64,000 nt of DNA from Arthrobacter sp. StoSoilA2 (GTDB lineage: Bacteria; Actinomycetota; Actinomycetes; Actinomycetales; Micrococcaceae): the NCBI RefSeq assembly GCF_019977195.1, contig NZ_AP024643.1, positions 1,860,001 to 1,924,000 on the forward strand, read 5' to 3'. The position numbers and the translations under genes are program-made. Numbering within the stretch: position 1 is the stretch's first letter; each line of letters starts with the position of its first letter. This document shows, one piece after another, positions 24,506 through 32,748 of the stretch. The notes below the pieces were generated by a model that saw only the letters and a list, made by a program, of their open reading frames with translations, was not told the DNA's origin and ran no database searches.

Positions 24506-25600
24506 TCAGGCGGCCCGGCTGACAGCTGCCTCGGCCAGTTGGCGCAATGCCGTGAGCGGTAATTCTTCCAGCGGCAGTTGTTCCAGGGCAGCGAAGGCTT
24601 TGTCGCTCAGCTCGTCGATGAGGGATTCCGTGGCATCAAGGGCGCCGCACTCGACCATTATGTTGCGGATTGTGGAAACTTCGTCCTCACCCAGCTTCGG
24701 TTTCCCCAACATTTCGTCCAAGTACGTGGCTTGATCCGTGGGAGCCAGATTAATGGCAAACCCAACGAGCACTGTCCGCTTGCCCTCCCGGAGGTCATCG
24801 CCGGCAGGTTTTCCCGTTGTCTCCGGATCGCCGAAAACGCCCAGGACGTCATCGCGCAATTGGAACGCCTCGCCCAAGGGCAATGAAAATGCCGAATATG
24901 CCTTCAGCAGGTCCTTCGATGCGCCCGCCAATGCTCCGCCCAGGGCCAAGGGGTGCTCGGTGGAATATTTGGCGGATTTATAGCGAATAATCGAGGTGGC
25001 GCGCTCTACGGAACCCGCGCGATCGCGTACCGGACCGGCTACTTCCTCAAGAATGTCCAGGTATTGCCCGGCCATTACCTCGGCCCGCATGAGGTTGAAA
25101 ATACGGCGTGCTTCACTTCCTGCGGCTGCCCTGGGGCCGATTTCCGTGAAGGATTCCTCGCTGAAGGAAAGGCACAAATCGCCGGTCAGGATCGCCGCGG
25201 CGTGGCCGAACCGTTCATTGTCCAGCGCCCATCCGTTGGCCTCGTGGAGTTGGCTGAAGCGGCGGTGCACACTGGGGCCTCCGCGACGCGTATCGGAACG
25301 GTCAATGATGTCGTCATGGATGAGGGCCGCGGCTTGGAAAAGTTCCAAAGCGCAGCCGGCCGTTAGGATGTCCGCGTCACCCGCGGGACCGCCCGCACCC
25401 CGCCAGCCCCAGTAGCACATCAGTGCACGAAGCCGTTTTCCGCCTGTGACGAGGCTGGATATTGACCCCATGAGGGGGGCGACGTCCGGGGAAATCGTAG
25501 CCATCATGTCCTGCTGGACCGCCAGGAACCCGTTCAGCTTCCCGGCGACGCCGGCAATAAACTCGAGTTGCTCCGTGTGGAGTTGGGAAACCGGCGTCAC
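24506..25600 (-). CDS. idsA: Polyprenyl (geranylgeranyl-type) diphosphate synthase
   Basis: This enzyme elongates allylic diphosphates with isopentenyl diphosphate. The 364-residue protein has the first aspartate-rich motif DDIIDRSDTRRG near residue 95 and the second, DDVLGVFGD. It also has GGKRLRALMCYW and YKSAKYSTEHPLALG. The pattern fits short-chain (C15-C20) enzymes of the IdsA/GGPP group, supplying menaquinone, carotenoid or polyprenol synthesis. The GTG start overlaps the stop of the upstream lipoprotein gene by 4 nt, so the pair is coupled. Position next to the PknL cluster parallels mycobacterial idsA2. Product chain length cannot be fixed by eye. Confidence 0.93.
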   Translation of the reverse strand: MTPVSQLHTEQLEFIAGVAGKLNGFLAVQQDMMATISPDVAPLMGSISSLVTGGKRLRALMCYWGWRGAGGPAGDADILTAGCALELFQAAALIHDDIIDRSDTRRGGPSVHRRFSQLHEANGWALDNERFGHAAAILTGDLCLSFSEESFTEIGPRAAAGSEARRIFNLMRAEVMAGQYLDILEEVAGPVRDRAGSVERATSIIRYKSAKYSTEHPLALGGALAGASKDLLKAYSAFSLPLGEAFQLRDDVLGVFGDPETTGKPAGDDLREGKRTVLVGFAINLAPTDQATYLDEMLGKPKLGEDEVSTIRNIMVECGALDATESLIDELSDKAFAALEQLPLEELPLTALRQLAEAAVSRAA

Positions 25601-26166
25601 TTGACGGACCCGGCCGCCACGTTGGCGCCGATGGTGAACGTGGAAACGCCTTCCTTTTGCCTCACCGACACGTTGACCGTCTCACCGTCACCGCGGATGA
25701 AGTCGATTGATGTGACGTTTCCTACGGCTTCGGGGCCTGGAACAACCTTGAATCCTTGTGCTTCAAGCGAGGTCTTGTAGTAATCCACCACGCTTTCCGG
25801 CGGAGCTTTGACCGTTCCTACGAGGGCAACCGTGGCAGGAGATACGTTCTTGTCAAAGCTGCTGGAGCGCACGGACGTCTTGGGCATCACCGGGATGAGC
25901 TGTTCCGGAAAGCCCGGGACCAAAGCGCCAACTGTGGCCGTCGCGCCGGGCACGGGTCCGGCTGACGCGGACGTGTCAGGAGCCTGTGACGACGATGGGT
26001 CGGAGGCCGGGGAAGAGGTCGTAGCCGTGGAGGAATCAGGGGAGTTCCCGGATGCGGGTGTGGCAGCCGGGCTGCCGGGGGATGGAGTACAGGCGGAAAC
26101 CGCCAGGGCGACACTCGCTGCGAGCAGGGTAAACCCTCGCGATTGAGGAGTTCCAAAGAGCTTCAC
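25597..26166 (-). CDS. Predicted lipoprotein of unknown function
   Basis: The 189-residue product has a signal peptide ending in a lipobox (LLAASVALAVSAC, cysteine at about 26), so it is predicted to be lipid-anchored outside the membrane. A Ser/Pro/Ala/Thr-rich linker of about 50 residues leads to a small folded domain of about 110 residues with VVDYYKTSLEAQGFKVVPG and VNVSVRQKEGVSTFTIG. No named family is recognised. GTG 26166 is chosen because AAGGA lies upstream and the signal peptide starts there; the frame is open a further 30 codons. It is the first gene of a two-gene operon with idsA. Confidence 0.8.
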   Translation of the reverse strand: MKLFGTPQSRGFTLLAASVALAVSACTPSPGSPAATPASGNSPDSSTATTSSPASDPSSSQAPDTSASAGPVPGATATVGALVPGFPEQLIPVMPKTSVRSSSFDKNVSPATVALVGTVKAPPESVVDYYKTSLEAQGFKVVPGPEAVGNVTSIDFIRGDGETVNVSVRQKEGVSTFTIGANVAAGSVK

Positions 26167-26227
26167 AGGGGTATCCTTCCTTGGGCTGACGGGGGACTGT
26201 GCCTCCAGTTTAGTCAGTGGCCGGGCA

Positions 26228-26233
26228 TAGTAT
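26228..26233 (+). promoter_or_regulatory. -10 element, leaderless start of dinB
   Basis: TAGTAT lies 7 nt before the GTG at 26241, and no ribosome-binding site is present. Confidence 0.45.
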
Positions 26234-26240
26234 TGCCGTT

Positions 26241-27503
26241 GTGAGGCAGGAAGCATTCGGTGGCGCCCAAAGCGCCGGCAGCGAACCAGCCCGCAGCGCG
26301 CAAGACGCCCTGCGGGAACAGCGGCGAACCAGCATCCTGCACGTGGACATGGACGCCTTTTTCGTTTCCGTGGAACTGCGCAGCCGGCCGGACTTGCGTG
26401 GAAAGCCAGTGATCGTCGGCTTCCCTGCCGAACGCTCCGTCGTCTTGTCCGCGTCCTACGAAGCCCGGGCCACAGGTGTGAAGTCAGCGATGCCCATGGC
26501 CATTGCCATGCGGATGTGCCCCGGCGCTGTCATCATCCACCCGCGCCACAAGCTCTACTACGAGGTTTCGGCACAGCTCATGGAGATCTTCGCCTCCATT
26601 ACGGACCTCGTGGAGCCCTTGAGCGTTGACGAGGCTTTCCTGGACGTTGGTGGGGCAATCCGACGTCTCGGATCTCCCTTGGACATCGGACATCTCATCC
26701 GTCGTCGTGTTCGGTCTGAACTTGGTATCACCGCTTCAGTGGGGATTGCCGGAACCAAGTTTGTGGCCAAGATCGCGTCCACGCGGTGCAAGCCGGACGG
26801 CATCCTCCAGATCGACGCCGAGGACACCATCGCGTACCTTCACAGCTTGCCGGTCAGTGCCCTCTGGGGCGTCGGCGGCAAGACCGCCGAGGTGCTGGCA
26901 CGCCTCGGCATCCGGACGGTGGCCGACGTGGCGGCTACGCCGGTGGCATCGCTGAAAAAAGTCCTTGGCGCCAGCGGAGAGCACGTCCACAGGCTTTCGA
27001 TGGGAATAGATCCCAGGCCGGTCACTCCTACGAGGCTGGAAAAGAGCATCGGCGCGGAGGAGACTTTCGCCACGGATTCGGCGGACGATGCCCTGCTGCA
27101 CAGGGAGCTACTCAGGCTGTCCCATCGCACGGCGGCGCGGCTGCGCAGTTCCGGGATGCTGGCCCGTACGGTAGCTTTGAAACTCCGGTACGCCGACTTT
27201 TCCACGGTGACCCGCAGCCGGACGGTGCATACTCCCGTTGACAGCGCCCAGCTTATTTACCAGGTTGCCGTGCAACTGCTGGAGTCCTTGGGGGCACGAT
27301 CCATGAGCGTTCGTCTCGTGGGTGTCCGTGCGGAGCAGTTGGAACCGGCCGGCCAAGCGTCCATGCAGCTCAGCCTTGACCGGCGCGATGACAACTGGCG
27401 GGCCGCGGAGCAGGCCCTTGACCGCGTCGCCGAACGCTTCGGCTCCAAAACATTGCTCCCGGCCAGGCTCCTGGATCCGGGCAAGACTCCTGACGTGAAA
27501 TGA
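26241..27503 (+). CDS. dinB: DNA polymerase IV (Y-family)
   Basis: DinB is a translesion polymerase that copies damaged templates with low fidelity. The 420-residue protein has the catalytic motifs HVDMDAFFVSVE and SVDEAFLD with the metal-binding acidic residues. It also has SYEARATGVKSAMP, GIAGTKFVAKIAS, the helix-hairpin-helix LWGVGGKTAEVLARLGI, and a C-terminal little-finger domain. QLSLD near the end resembles a beta-clamp binding motif. GTG 26241 is chosen over an in-frame GTG at 26217 because it follows a -10 element at leaderless spacing. No LexA box was recognised. It is divergent from the lipoprotein gene. Confidence 0.93.
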   Translation: MRQEAFGGAQSAGSEPARSAQDALREQRRTSILHVDMDAFFVSVELRSRPDLRGKPVIVGFPAERSVVLSASYEARATGVKSAMPMAIAMRMCPGAVIIHPRHKLYYEVSAQLMEIFASITDLVEPLSVDEAFLDVGGAIRRLGSPLDIGHLIRRRVRSELGITASVGIAGTKFVAKIASTRCKPDGILQIDAEDTIAYLHSLPVSALWGVGGKTAEVLARLGIRTVADVAATPVASLKKVLGASGEHVHRLSMGIDPRPVTPTRLEKSIGAEETFATDSADDALLHRELLRLSHRTAARLRSSGMLARTVALKLRYADFSTVTRSRTVHTPVDSAQLIYQVAVQLLESLGARSMSVRLVGVRAEQLEPAGQASMQLSLDRRDDNWRAAEQALDRVAERFGSKTLLPARLLDPGKTPDVK

Positions 27504-27740
27504 CCGCTGCGATGCCACGCAGGCGCCTTCCGCGCGTCTTTCAGAACAGCGCCTGACAAACTATCCTAATTAGTACAGATATTTAGATCGTCTGGACAGC
27601 TGTTTCCTGAGCAGTCGGTCCCAGGATGTCCGCTAACAAGGCGGAAATTTTTGGGGAACGCTTTTCGTGGCCCGATCGTTTTGGAAACAGACGCACAGGC
27701 CGCGATTCGTCCAGACGCTGGCTGACTAAAGGAGGTCGCG

Positions 27741-28109
27741 ATGCCCCTCTCGGAGCATGAACAGAAGCTGCTTGAGCAACTTGAGAAGCAGCTTCATGAG
27801 GACGATCCGAAGTTTGCCAACACCATGGGTTCGGATCCCATCCGCAGCTGGTCAACCCGGCACGTGATAATTGGTGTCCTTGGTGCCATCGCAGGCATCC
27901 TTTTGCTGCTGGTCGGCGTGTCGCTTCAACAAATTTTTGTTGGCGTCCTCGGCTTTGTGGTGATGGGCGCAGGTGTCTACTTTGCGACTCTTAGGGGCGC
28001 GGCGTTCGGCAAGGCCCGGAAAGGGAAAGCCGGAAAGTCAAAGTCCAAGAGTTCGTTCATGAGCAATCTAGAGGAGCGCTGGGACGAGCGCCGCCGCGAC
28101 GACAATTGA
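27741..28109 (+). CDS. DUF3040 membrane protein
   Basis: The 122-residue protein begins MPLSEHEQKLLEQLEKQLHEDDPKFA, the hallmark of DUF3040 proteins, which are common in actinobacteria and often lie just before mraZ. Two transmembrane segments follow (VIIGVLGAIAGILLLLVGVS and IFVGVLGFVVMGAGVYFA), then a basic, Lys-rich tail (ARKGKAGKSKSKSS). GGAGGTCGCG precedes ATG. The function is unknown; its constant position next to the division cluster suggests a role in the envelope, which is inference. A terminator about 105 bp downstream separates it from mraZ. Confidence 0.88.
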   Translation: MPLSEHEQKLLEQLEKQLHEDDPKFANTMGSDPIRSWSTRHVIIGVLGAIAGILLLLVGVSLQQIFVGVLGFVVMGAGVYFATLRGAAFGKARKGKAGKSKSKSSFMSNLEERWDERRRDDN

Positions 28110-28213
28110 GCGTGGCCGCAAGCATTAGCCCGGAACCGGATCCCTTCCACGCGACGATTCCTGAATAACCTGCGCCTATACCTGGTGCATGCCCCTGGGT
28201 GGCAGGGGACACA

Positions 28214-28236
28214 AAGGACCCTTCACGGGTCTTTTT
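28214..28236 (+). terminator. Rho-independent terminator after the DUF3040 gene
   Basis: AGGACCC and GGGTCTT (core GACCC 28217-28221, GGGTC 28227-28231) form a short stem followed directly by TTTTT (28232-28236). Confidence 0.75.
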
Positions 28237-28459
28237 GCGTTTAACCCCTGTCCTCCACTTTCCACCCCTTCGAGGTTGATAAGCCGCTGTGGACGCGGAG
28301 CGCGGCCATCCCTGCACCCGATTCCGACCGGGGAGCATGGGGCATGCCCCAGGCCTTCCTCTGCCCTCCACTTGCCCTCCACTTCCCACCACGCCCTTGA
28401 ATCCGCGCATTCACGCGCCTTCGGAAACTCAAAGTGGTGGAGAAACGGTCCGTGGTGCG

Positions 28460-28491
28460 TTGACTGTGGGGCTTTGTGGAGTAAAGTGGAG
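28460..28491 (+). promoter_or_regulatory. mraZ promoter with three MraZ boxes
   Basis: GTGGGG (28466-28471), GTGGAG (28476-28481) and GTGGAG (28486-28491) repeat at exactly 10 bp, the helical repeat, as reported for TGGG-type MraZ boxes in other bacteria. A -35 TTGACT (28460-28465) and a -10-like TAAAGT (28482-28487) frame the boxes with a 16-bp spacer, so bound MraZ would block the promoter. Confidence 0.7.
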
Positions 28492-28555
28492 CGCATAAGA
28501 GGGTATTGGCAGGGTTGGGTTTGAACGGGCACCTTGACTGAGGGGCGGTGGGCCG

Positions 28556-28987
28556 GTGTTTCTTGGCACCCATTCCCCACGCCTTGATGAAAAGGGCCGG
28601 ATCATACTTCCCGCGAAGTTCCGTGAGGAACTTGCCGAGGGCCTGGTTCTCACAAGGGGTCAGGAACGCTGCATTTACGTCTTCAGCCAGAGGGAATTCG
28701 AGCGCATTCACGAATCGATGCGGGAGGCACCACTGTCCTCCAAGCAGGCTCGTGATTACATTCGGGTTTTCCTGTCTGGGGCCTCTGACGAGGTACCTGA
28801 CAAGCAGGGGCGCGTGACGATTCCGCCGGCGCTCCGGGCCTATGCAGGGCTCGGCCGGGAATTGGCAGTTATCGGTGCCGGTACCCGCGCGGAGATCTGG
28901 GATGCCGAGGCTTGGAATGAATACCTCGCCGAGAAGGAAGCAGCCTTCTCGGAAACCGACGATGACAATCTGCCCGGGTTCATCTAA
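28556..28987 (+). CDS. mraZ: Transcriptional regulator MraZ
   Basis: MraZ is the first gene of the dcw cluster and an AbrB-like DNA-binding protein that in several bacteria represses its own operon. The 143-residue product has the two repeats expected: [23 protein letters not shown] and [22 protein letters not shown], each with the D-GR-IP-ALR pattern. The GTG start lies 64 bp after the last MraZ box. It heads a run of genes that continues to ftsZ and beyond. Normal length, no oddity. Confidence 0.96.
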   Translation: MFLGTHSPRLDEKGRIILPAKFREELAEGLVLTRGQERCIYVFSQREFERIHESMREAPLSSKQARDYIRVFLSGASDEVPDKQGRVTIPPALRAYAGLGRELAVIGAGTRAEIWDAEAWNEYLAEKEAAFSETDDDNLPGFI

Positions 28988-29153
28988 CCGGGGGATGGGG
29001 CCTTGGCCCCGGTCCTTGGATGGGATCTCCAGCCGCCCATCGAACTGTCTTCCTGGCTCAACTTCCCCTGGGCCAGGCCGGCGGAACGATAGGCGCGGAT
29101 GGGGATCCGATCCAAGGAACTGAATGCAAGCGATTGAGGAAAGAGGAGGCAAC

Positions 29154-30152
29154 GTGGAAGAGCAGGACGCGGCAAAGCCCACATCTGAGCGCCACGTGCC
29201 CGTCCTGAAGGACCGCTGCATCAACTTGCTCGCCCCGGGCTTCGAAGCAGCCCGGTCCAGGGGTGAGACCCCGATTGTTATTGATGCCACCTTGGGCATG
29301 GGCGGCCACTCCGAGGCCATGCTGCAGCGATTCCCGGACTTGCACCTCGTGGGGATCGACCGCGATGAGGAAGCGTTGGCCTTGGCTGGCGCGCGGCTGG
29401 AGCCCTTCTCCGACCGCACGGACCTGGTTCATGCCGTCTATGACGAAATCGAGGACGTCCTTGCCGATCTCGGCATCCCGGAGGTCCATGGCATCCTCAT
29501 GGACCTGGGTGTTTCGTCCCTGCAGTTGGACGAGCGCGAACGCGGCTTCGCCTATTCGTATGACGCGCCACTGGACATGCGGATGGATACCAGCCGCGGA
29601 CAGACAGCTGCGGACGTCGTCAACAACTACAGCGAAGAAGACCTGGTTCGTATCATCCGCAAGTGGGGTGAGGAAAAATTTGCCGGCAGGATCGCCAATC
29701 GCATTGTGAACGCCCGCGCCGAGAAGCCCTTCGCCACTACCGGAGAACTCGTTGAGCAAATCCGCAGTGTAGTACCTGCTGCTGCCGCCAAGAGTGGTGG
29801 CCACCCGGCTAAACGGACCTTCCAGGCACTGCGTATCGAGGTCAACGAAGAACTCGACGTCCTGGAGCGGGCTATTCCAGCCGCCGTCGCAGCGACTGCC
29901 GTGGGTGGGCGGATTGTCGTCATGTCCTACCACTCCCTGGAGGACAAGATCGTAAAGTCCGTTTTCCAGGCCGGATCCAAGTCCTCAGCACCGCTCGGAT
30001 TCCCCGTTGAACTCGAAGAACACAAACCCGAACTGAAAACACTGACCAAAGGCACGGAAGTGCCTACGGCCGCAGAAATTGCCGAGAACCCGCGCGCGGC
30101 GTCTGCCCGACTCAGGGCCGTGGAGCGCATCAAGCCAAGGAGAGTCGCATGA
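29154..30152 (+). CDS. rsmH: 16S rRNA (cytosine-1402-N4)-methyltransferase
   Basis: RsmH (MraW) methylates N4 of C1402 in the ribosomal P site using S-adenosylmethionine. The 332-residue protein shows [15 protein letters not shown], the SAM-binding [28 protein letters not shown], the insert [16 protein letters not shown], and the C-terminal [14 protein letters not shown] 29154 is chosen because GAGGAGG lies 4 nt upstream; an ATG ten codons earlier has no such site. Its stop overlaps the next start by 4 nt, coupling it to ftsL. Lies 166 bp after mraZ. Confidence 0.96.
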   Translation: MEEQDAAKPTSERHVPVLKDRCINLLAPGFEAARSRGETPIVIDATLGMGGHSEAMLQRFPDLHLVGIDRDEEALALAGARLEPFSDRTDLVHAVYDEIEDVLADLGIPEVHGILMDLGVSSLQLDERERGFAYSYDAPLDMRMDTSRGQTAADVVNNYSEEDLVRIIRKWGEEKFAGRIANRIVNARAEKPFATTGELVEQIRSVVPAAAAKSGGHPAKRTFQALRIEVNEELDVLERAIPAAVAATAVGGRIVVMSYHSLEDKIVKSVFQAGSKSSAPLGFPVELEEHKPELKTLTKGTEVPTAAEIAENPRAASARLRAVERIKPRRVA

Positions 30153-30805
30153 GCACCGCCGCAGCGAAGACACTGCCCTCCGTGGTAGGCAACACGGCCA
30201 GGGCACTTCCGGCTCCAGCCGGCAAGCCCGACGCCGGTCGAAAGGCCCGTACGCCGCTTTCGCTTGTGCGCAGCGCCCCAGGGAAGCGGCGCACTCCCTT
30301 TGTCGTCCTGTGCTTCGTGGTGATGGCGGCCGCTCTGCTGACAGTGCTCGTCCTTAACATTTCTGTATCCACGGCCCAGTACCGGTTGGTGCAGCTCAAA
30401 TCAGAAGCAGCCACCCTGAACAAGGAAAACCAGGATCTGACACAGAAGAAGCAGAACTTCGAGGCTCCCCAGAGTCTGGCTGCAAAGGCTGCAGAATTGG
30501 GAATGGTACAGTCCACCGTCAAGGGCCAGATCGATCTGAACACCATGACGGTCACCGGAAAGGCGACCCCGGCTGTAAAGGGTGACAACCCTGCGGCCGT
30601 GATCGCCCCTCCCGCCGTTGCCGGCCAGCTTGATGTGGTGCCCTCGGTGACTACCAAGGATCCGTTGGAAAACCTCAAACCGGCAACACCCGTAGCGCCT
30701 GCGGCCACACCGGCTGCGCCCGCTGCCAAGCCCGCAGCCCAGGCGCCTGCAGAGCTTCACGGGGGATCCGTTCCCGCTCCCCGGCAGAAGGCACCAGGGC
30801 AATAG
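30149..30805 (+). CDS. ftsL: FtsL-like division protein with long Ala/Pro tail
   Basis: The 218-residue protein has a basic cytoplasmic N-terminus of about 50 residues, one transmembrane helix ([20 protein letters not shown]), then an extracytoplasmic segment with coiled-coil character ([31 protein letters not shown] shape) and [11 protein letters not shown]. This fits FtsL/FtsB proteins that link FtsQ to FtsW-FtsI at the septum. Position between rsmH and ftsI is the ftsL slot. The last 100 residues are low complexity, rich in Ala, Pro, Thr and Lys, and make it about twice the usual length. FtsL evolves fast, so identity rests mostly on context. Confidence 0.77.
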   Translation: MSTAAAKTLPSVVGNTARALPAPAGKPDAGRKARTPLSLVRSAPGKRRTPFVVLCFVVMAAALLTVLVLNISVSTAQYRLVQLKSEAATLNKENQDLTQKKQNFEAPQSLAAKAAELGMVQSTVKGQIDLNTMTVTGKATPAVKGDNPAAVIAPPAVAGQLDVVPSVTTKDPLENLKPATPVAPAATPAAPAAKPAAQAPAELHGGSVPAPRQKAPGQ

Positions 30806-30847
30806 CCCGCAAGATCACCGACGCAAGGCCAGCAGCAAGGAATCCAC

Positions 30848-32644
30848 GTGGCGCAAAACCCCGGCAAATCAAAAAAGACGAAGGTGCCGGCGGCGAGGAA
30901 GCGGCTCCGGGTTGGTCTTGGCATCATGCTGACACTGCTGTTGGTGGTGGGCGGGAAACTCTTCATGGTGCAAGGCCTTGATGTCGGTGGCATGGCCGAG
31001 GCGGCCCTTGCGAACCGCCTCACGCCGCAGGTACTGCCGGCCGAACGCGGCAGGATCCTGGACGCCAACGGCACTGTCCTGGCCAGCAGTGTCATCCGCT
31101 ACAACATTGTGGTGGATCAGGTCCTGAACACCGCCACCGCTGAGTTCAAGCGCTACAACGAGAAGACCGAAGAAGTAGAGACCATCCCGCGGGACCAGGG
31201 TATCTCCGAACTGGCTTCGCTCCTCGGGGCCGATCCCGCCAAGGTCAGGGAGTCCCTCACTGGCGACAAGAAGTACTTCACGGTGGCCAAGGATGTGAAA
31301 CCCGAGCTTGAAGACCGCATTTCCAAGCTGCATATTCCCGGTGTTGCCGCCGAAGGCGTCAGTAAGCGTGTCTATCCGAACGGCAGCGTGGCAGGCGGGG
31401 TGGTGGGTTTCCTCCAGGACGGCACCACAGGCCAGGCAGGCATCGAGCAAACCCAGGACCAGGTCCTCCGCGGTACCGAGGGCAAGCGTGTTTTCGAGAT
31501 TGGCGCCGATGGCCTCAGGATTCCCGTGGCAACTGATGAACTCACGCCGGCTGTTGATGGAAGCGACGTCAAGCTGACGCTCAACACGGACATCCAGTAC
31601 TTCGCACAGCAGGCCATCCAAAGCCAGGTCAACAAGATGAACGCCGAGTGGGGTTCCATCATTGTGATCGACACCAAGACAGGCAATCTCATTGCCTTGG
31701 CCGACACGAATGCCCCGGACCCCAACGATCCCGGGAAAGTTGATGCCAAGGACAGGGGTGTGCGTTCTGTAACGGCCGCCTACGAGCCCGGATCCGTCGA
31801 GAAGATGATCACTGCCTCTGCCGTGATCGAGGAGGGTAAGTCCTTCCCGCTGGACCATTTCACTATCCCGCCGTCCTACACCATTGACGGCCAGACGTTC
31901 ACCGATGCGTTCGAGCACGGCACCGAAGAACGCACGCTGGCCGGAATTCTGGGCTGGTCCATGAACACCGGGACCGTGATGGCGGGAAGCAGGCTGACCA
32001 AAGAGCAGCGCTATGAATGGCTGAAGAAATTCGGCGTCGGCGAGCAAACGGACATCGGCCTTCCCGCGGAGGCCACGGGTATCCTCGCCAAGCCCGATCA
32101 GTGGGATGAACGCCAGCAATACACGGTGCTGTTCGGTCAGGGCGTATCGCAGTCCACGCTGCAAACCGTGCGGGCCTTCCAGTCGATCGCCAACGACGGC
32201 GTGATGTTGCAGCCCAGGCTCATCGACAGTTACATCACCCCCGAGGGTGAAGAGCAGAAGGTTCCCGCCAAGGAGTCCCGGCAGGTGGTGTCCAAGGAAA
32301 CTGCCCAGCAAATGCGGGACATCCTGGAAAGCGCAGTGACCGAGGGGCAGATCAAGGACGCAGCCATCGACGGCTACCGGGTGGGCGCCAAGACAGGAAC
32401 CTCGCAGGCGCCCCGCGAAGATGGGCTCGCCGGCTTTGACGGGTACACGGCCTCGATGGTGGGCATGGCGCCCATGGATGATCCCCGGTTCATCGTCGAA
32501 GTCGTGCTGCAGCGGCCGAGGGGAAATATCTACGGCATCACCAATGGGCCCGTGTTCCGTTCGGTCATGTCGCAGGTCCTCAGGACCTACAACGTGGCGC
32601 CATCCACCGGGACCCCCGCGCGCCTGCCGCAGTTCGTCAAGTAA
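30848..32644 (+). CDS. ftsI: Septal penicillin-binding protein 3 (class B transpeptidase)
   Basis: FtsI cross-links septal peptidoglycan. The 598-residue protein has a basic N-terminus and one transmembrane helix (VGLGIMLTLLLVVGGKLFM), a pedestal domain starting at LPAERGRILDANGTVLA, and a transpeptidase domain with the three active-site motifs: Ser316-x-x-Lys (PGSVEK), Ser371-x-Asn (SMN) and Lys515-Thr-Gly (KTGTS). The GTG start has AAGGA about 6 nt upstream. It partners with FtsW, encoded 6 kb downstream. No PASTA domain follows the transpeptidase, unlike some Gram-positive homologues. Confidence 0.95.
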   Translation: MAQNPGKSKKTKVPAARKRLRVGLGIMLTLLLVVGGKLFMVQGLDVGGMAEAALANRLTPQVLPAERGRILDANGTVLASSVIRYNIVVDQVLNTATAEFKRYNEKTEEVETIPRDQGISELASLLGADPAKVRESLTGDKKYFTVAKDVKPELEDRISKLHIPGVAAEGVSKRVYPNGSVAGGVVGFLQDGTTGQAGIEQTQDQVLRGTEGKRVFEIGADGLRIPVATDELTPAVDGSDVKLTLNTDIQYFAQQAIQSQVNKMNAEWGSIIVIDTKTGNLIALADTNAPDPNDPGKVDAKDRGVRSVTAAYEPGSVEKMITASAVIEEGKSFPLDHFTIPPSYTIDGQTFTDAFEHGTEERTLAGILGWSMNTGTVMAGSRLTKEQRYEWLKKFGVGEQTDIGLPAEATGILAKPDQWDERQQYTVLFGQGVSQSTLQTVRAFQSIANDGVMLQPRLIDSYITPEGEEQKVPAKESRQVVSKETAQQMRDILESAVTEGQIKDAAIDGYRVGAKTGTSQAPREDGLAGFDGYTASMVGMAPMDDPRFIVEVVLQRPRGNIYGITNGPVFRSVMSQVLRTYNVAPSTGTPARLPQFVK

Positions 32645-32748
32645 GCTTCTTGGGCGTCTGTTTCGGCCAAAGAATTTGATCCATCACTACCGGCTGGGCG
32701 CCGCTGGCCCCAAGCCGGTCGTTCCACCGAGCATCAACGGAGAACCAC

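Larger units (their letters stand above)
28110..28555. other. 446-bp non-coding region between the DUF3040 gene and mraZ
   Basis: No plausible gene is seen. It contains a terminator (28214-28236), a perfect 14-bp palindrome TGGGGCATGCCCCA (28338-28351), two CTCCAC motifs 11 bp apart (28366-28371 and 28377-28382, the complement of GTGGAG), further GTGG motifs at 28434-28457, and the mraZ promoter with three MraZ boxes. Confidence 0.7.

Noticed and set aside
28338..28351. Perfect palindrome TGGGGCATGCCCCA in the gap before mraZ
   Set aside because: It lies in a GC-rich stretch, and I see no second copy in this window and no promoter elements next to it. Too little to name a function.
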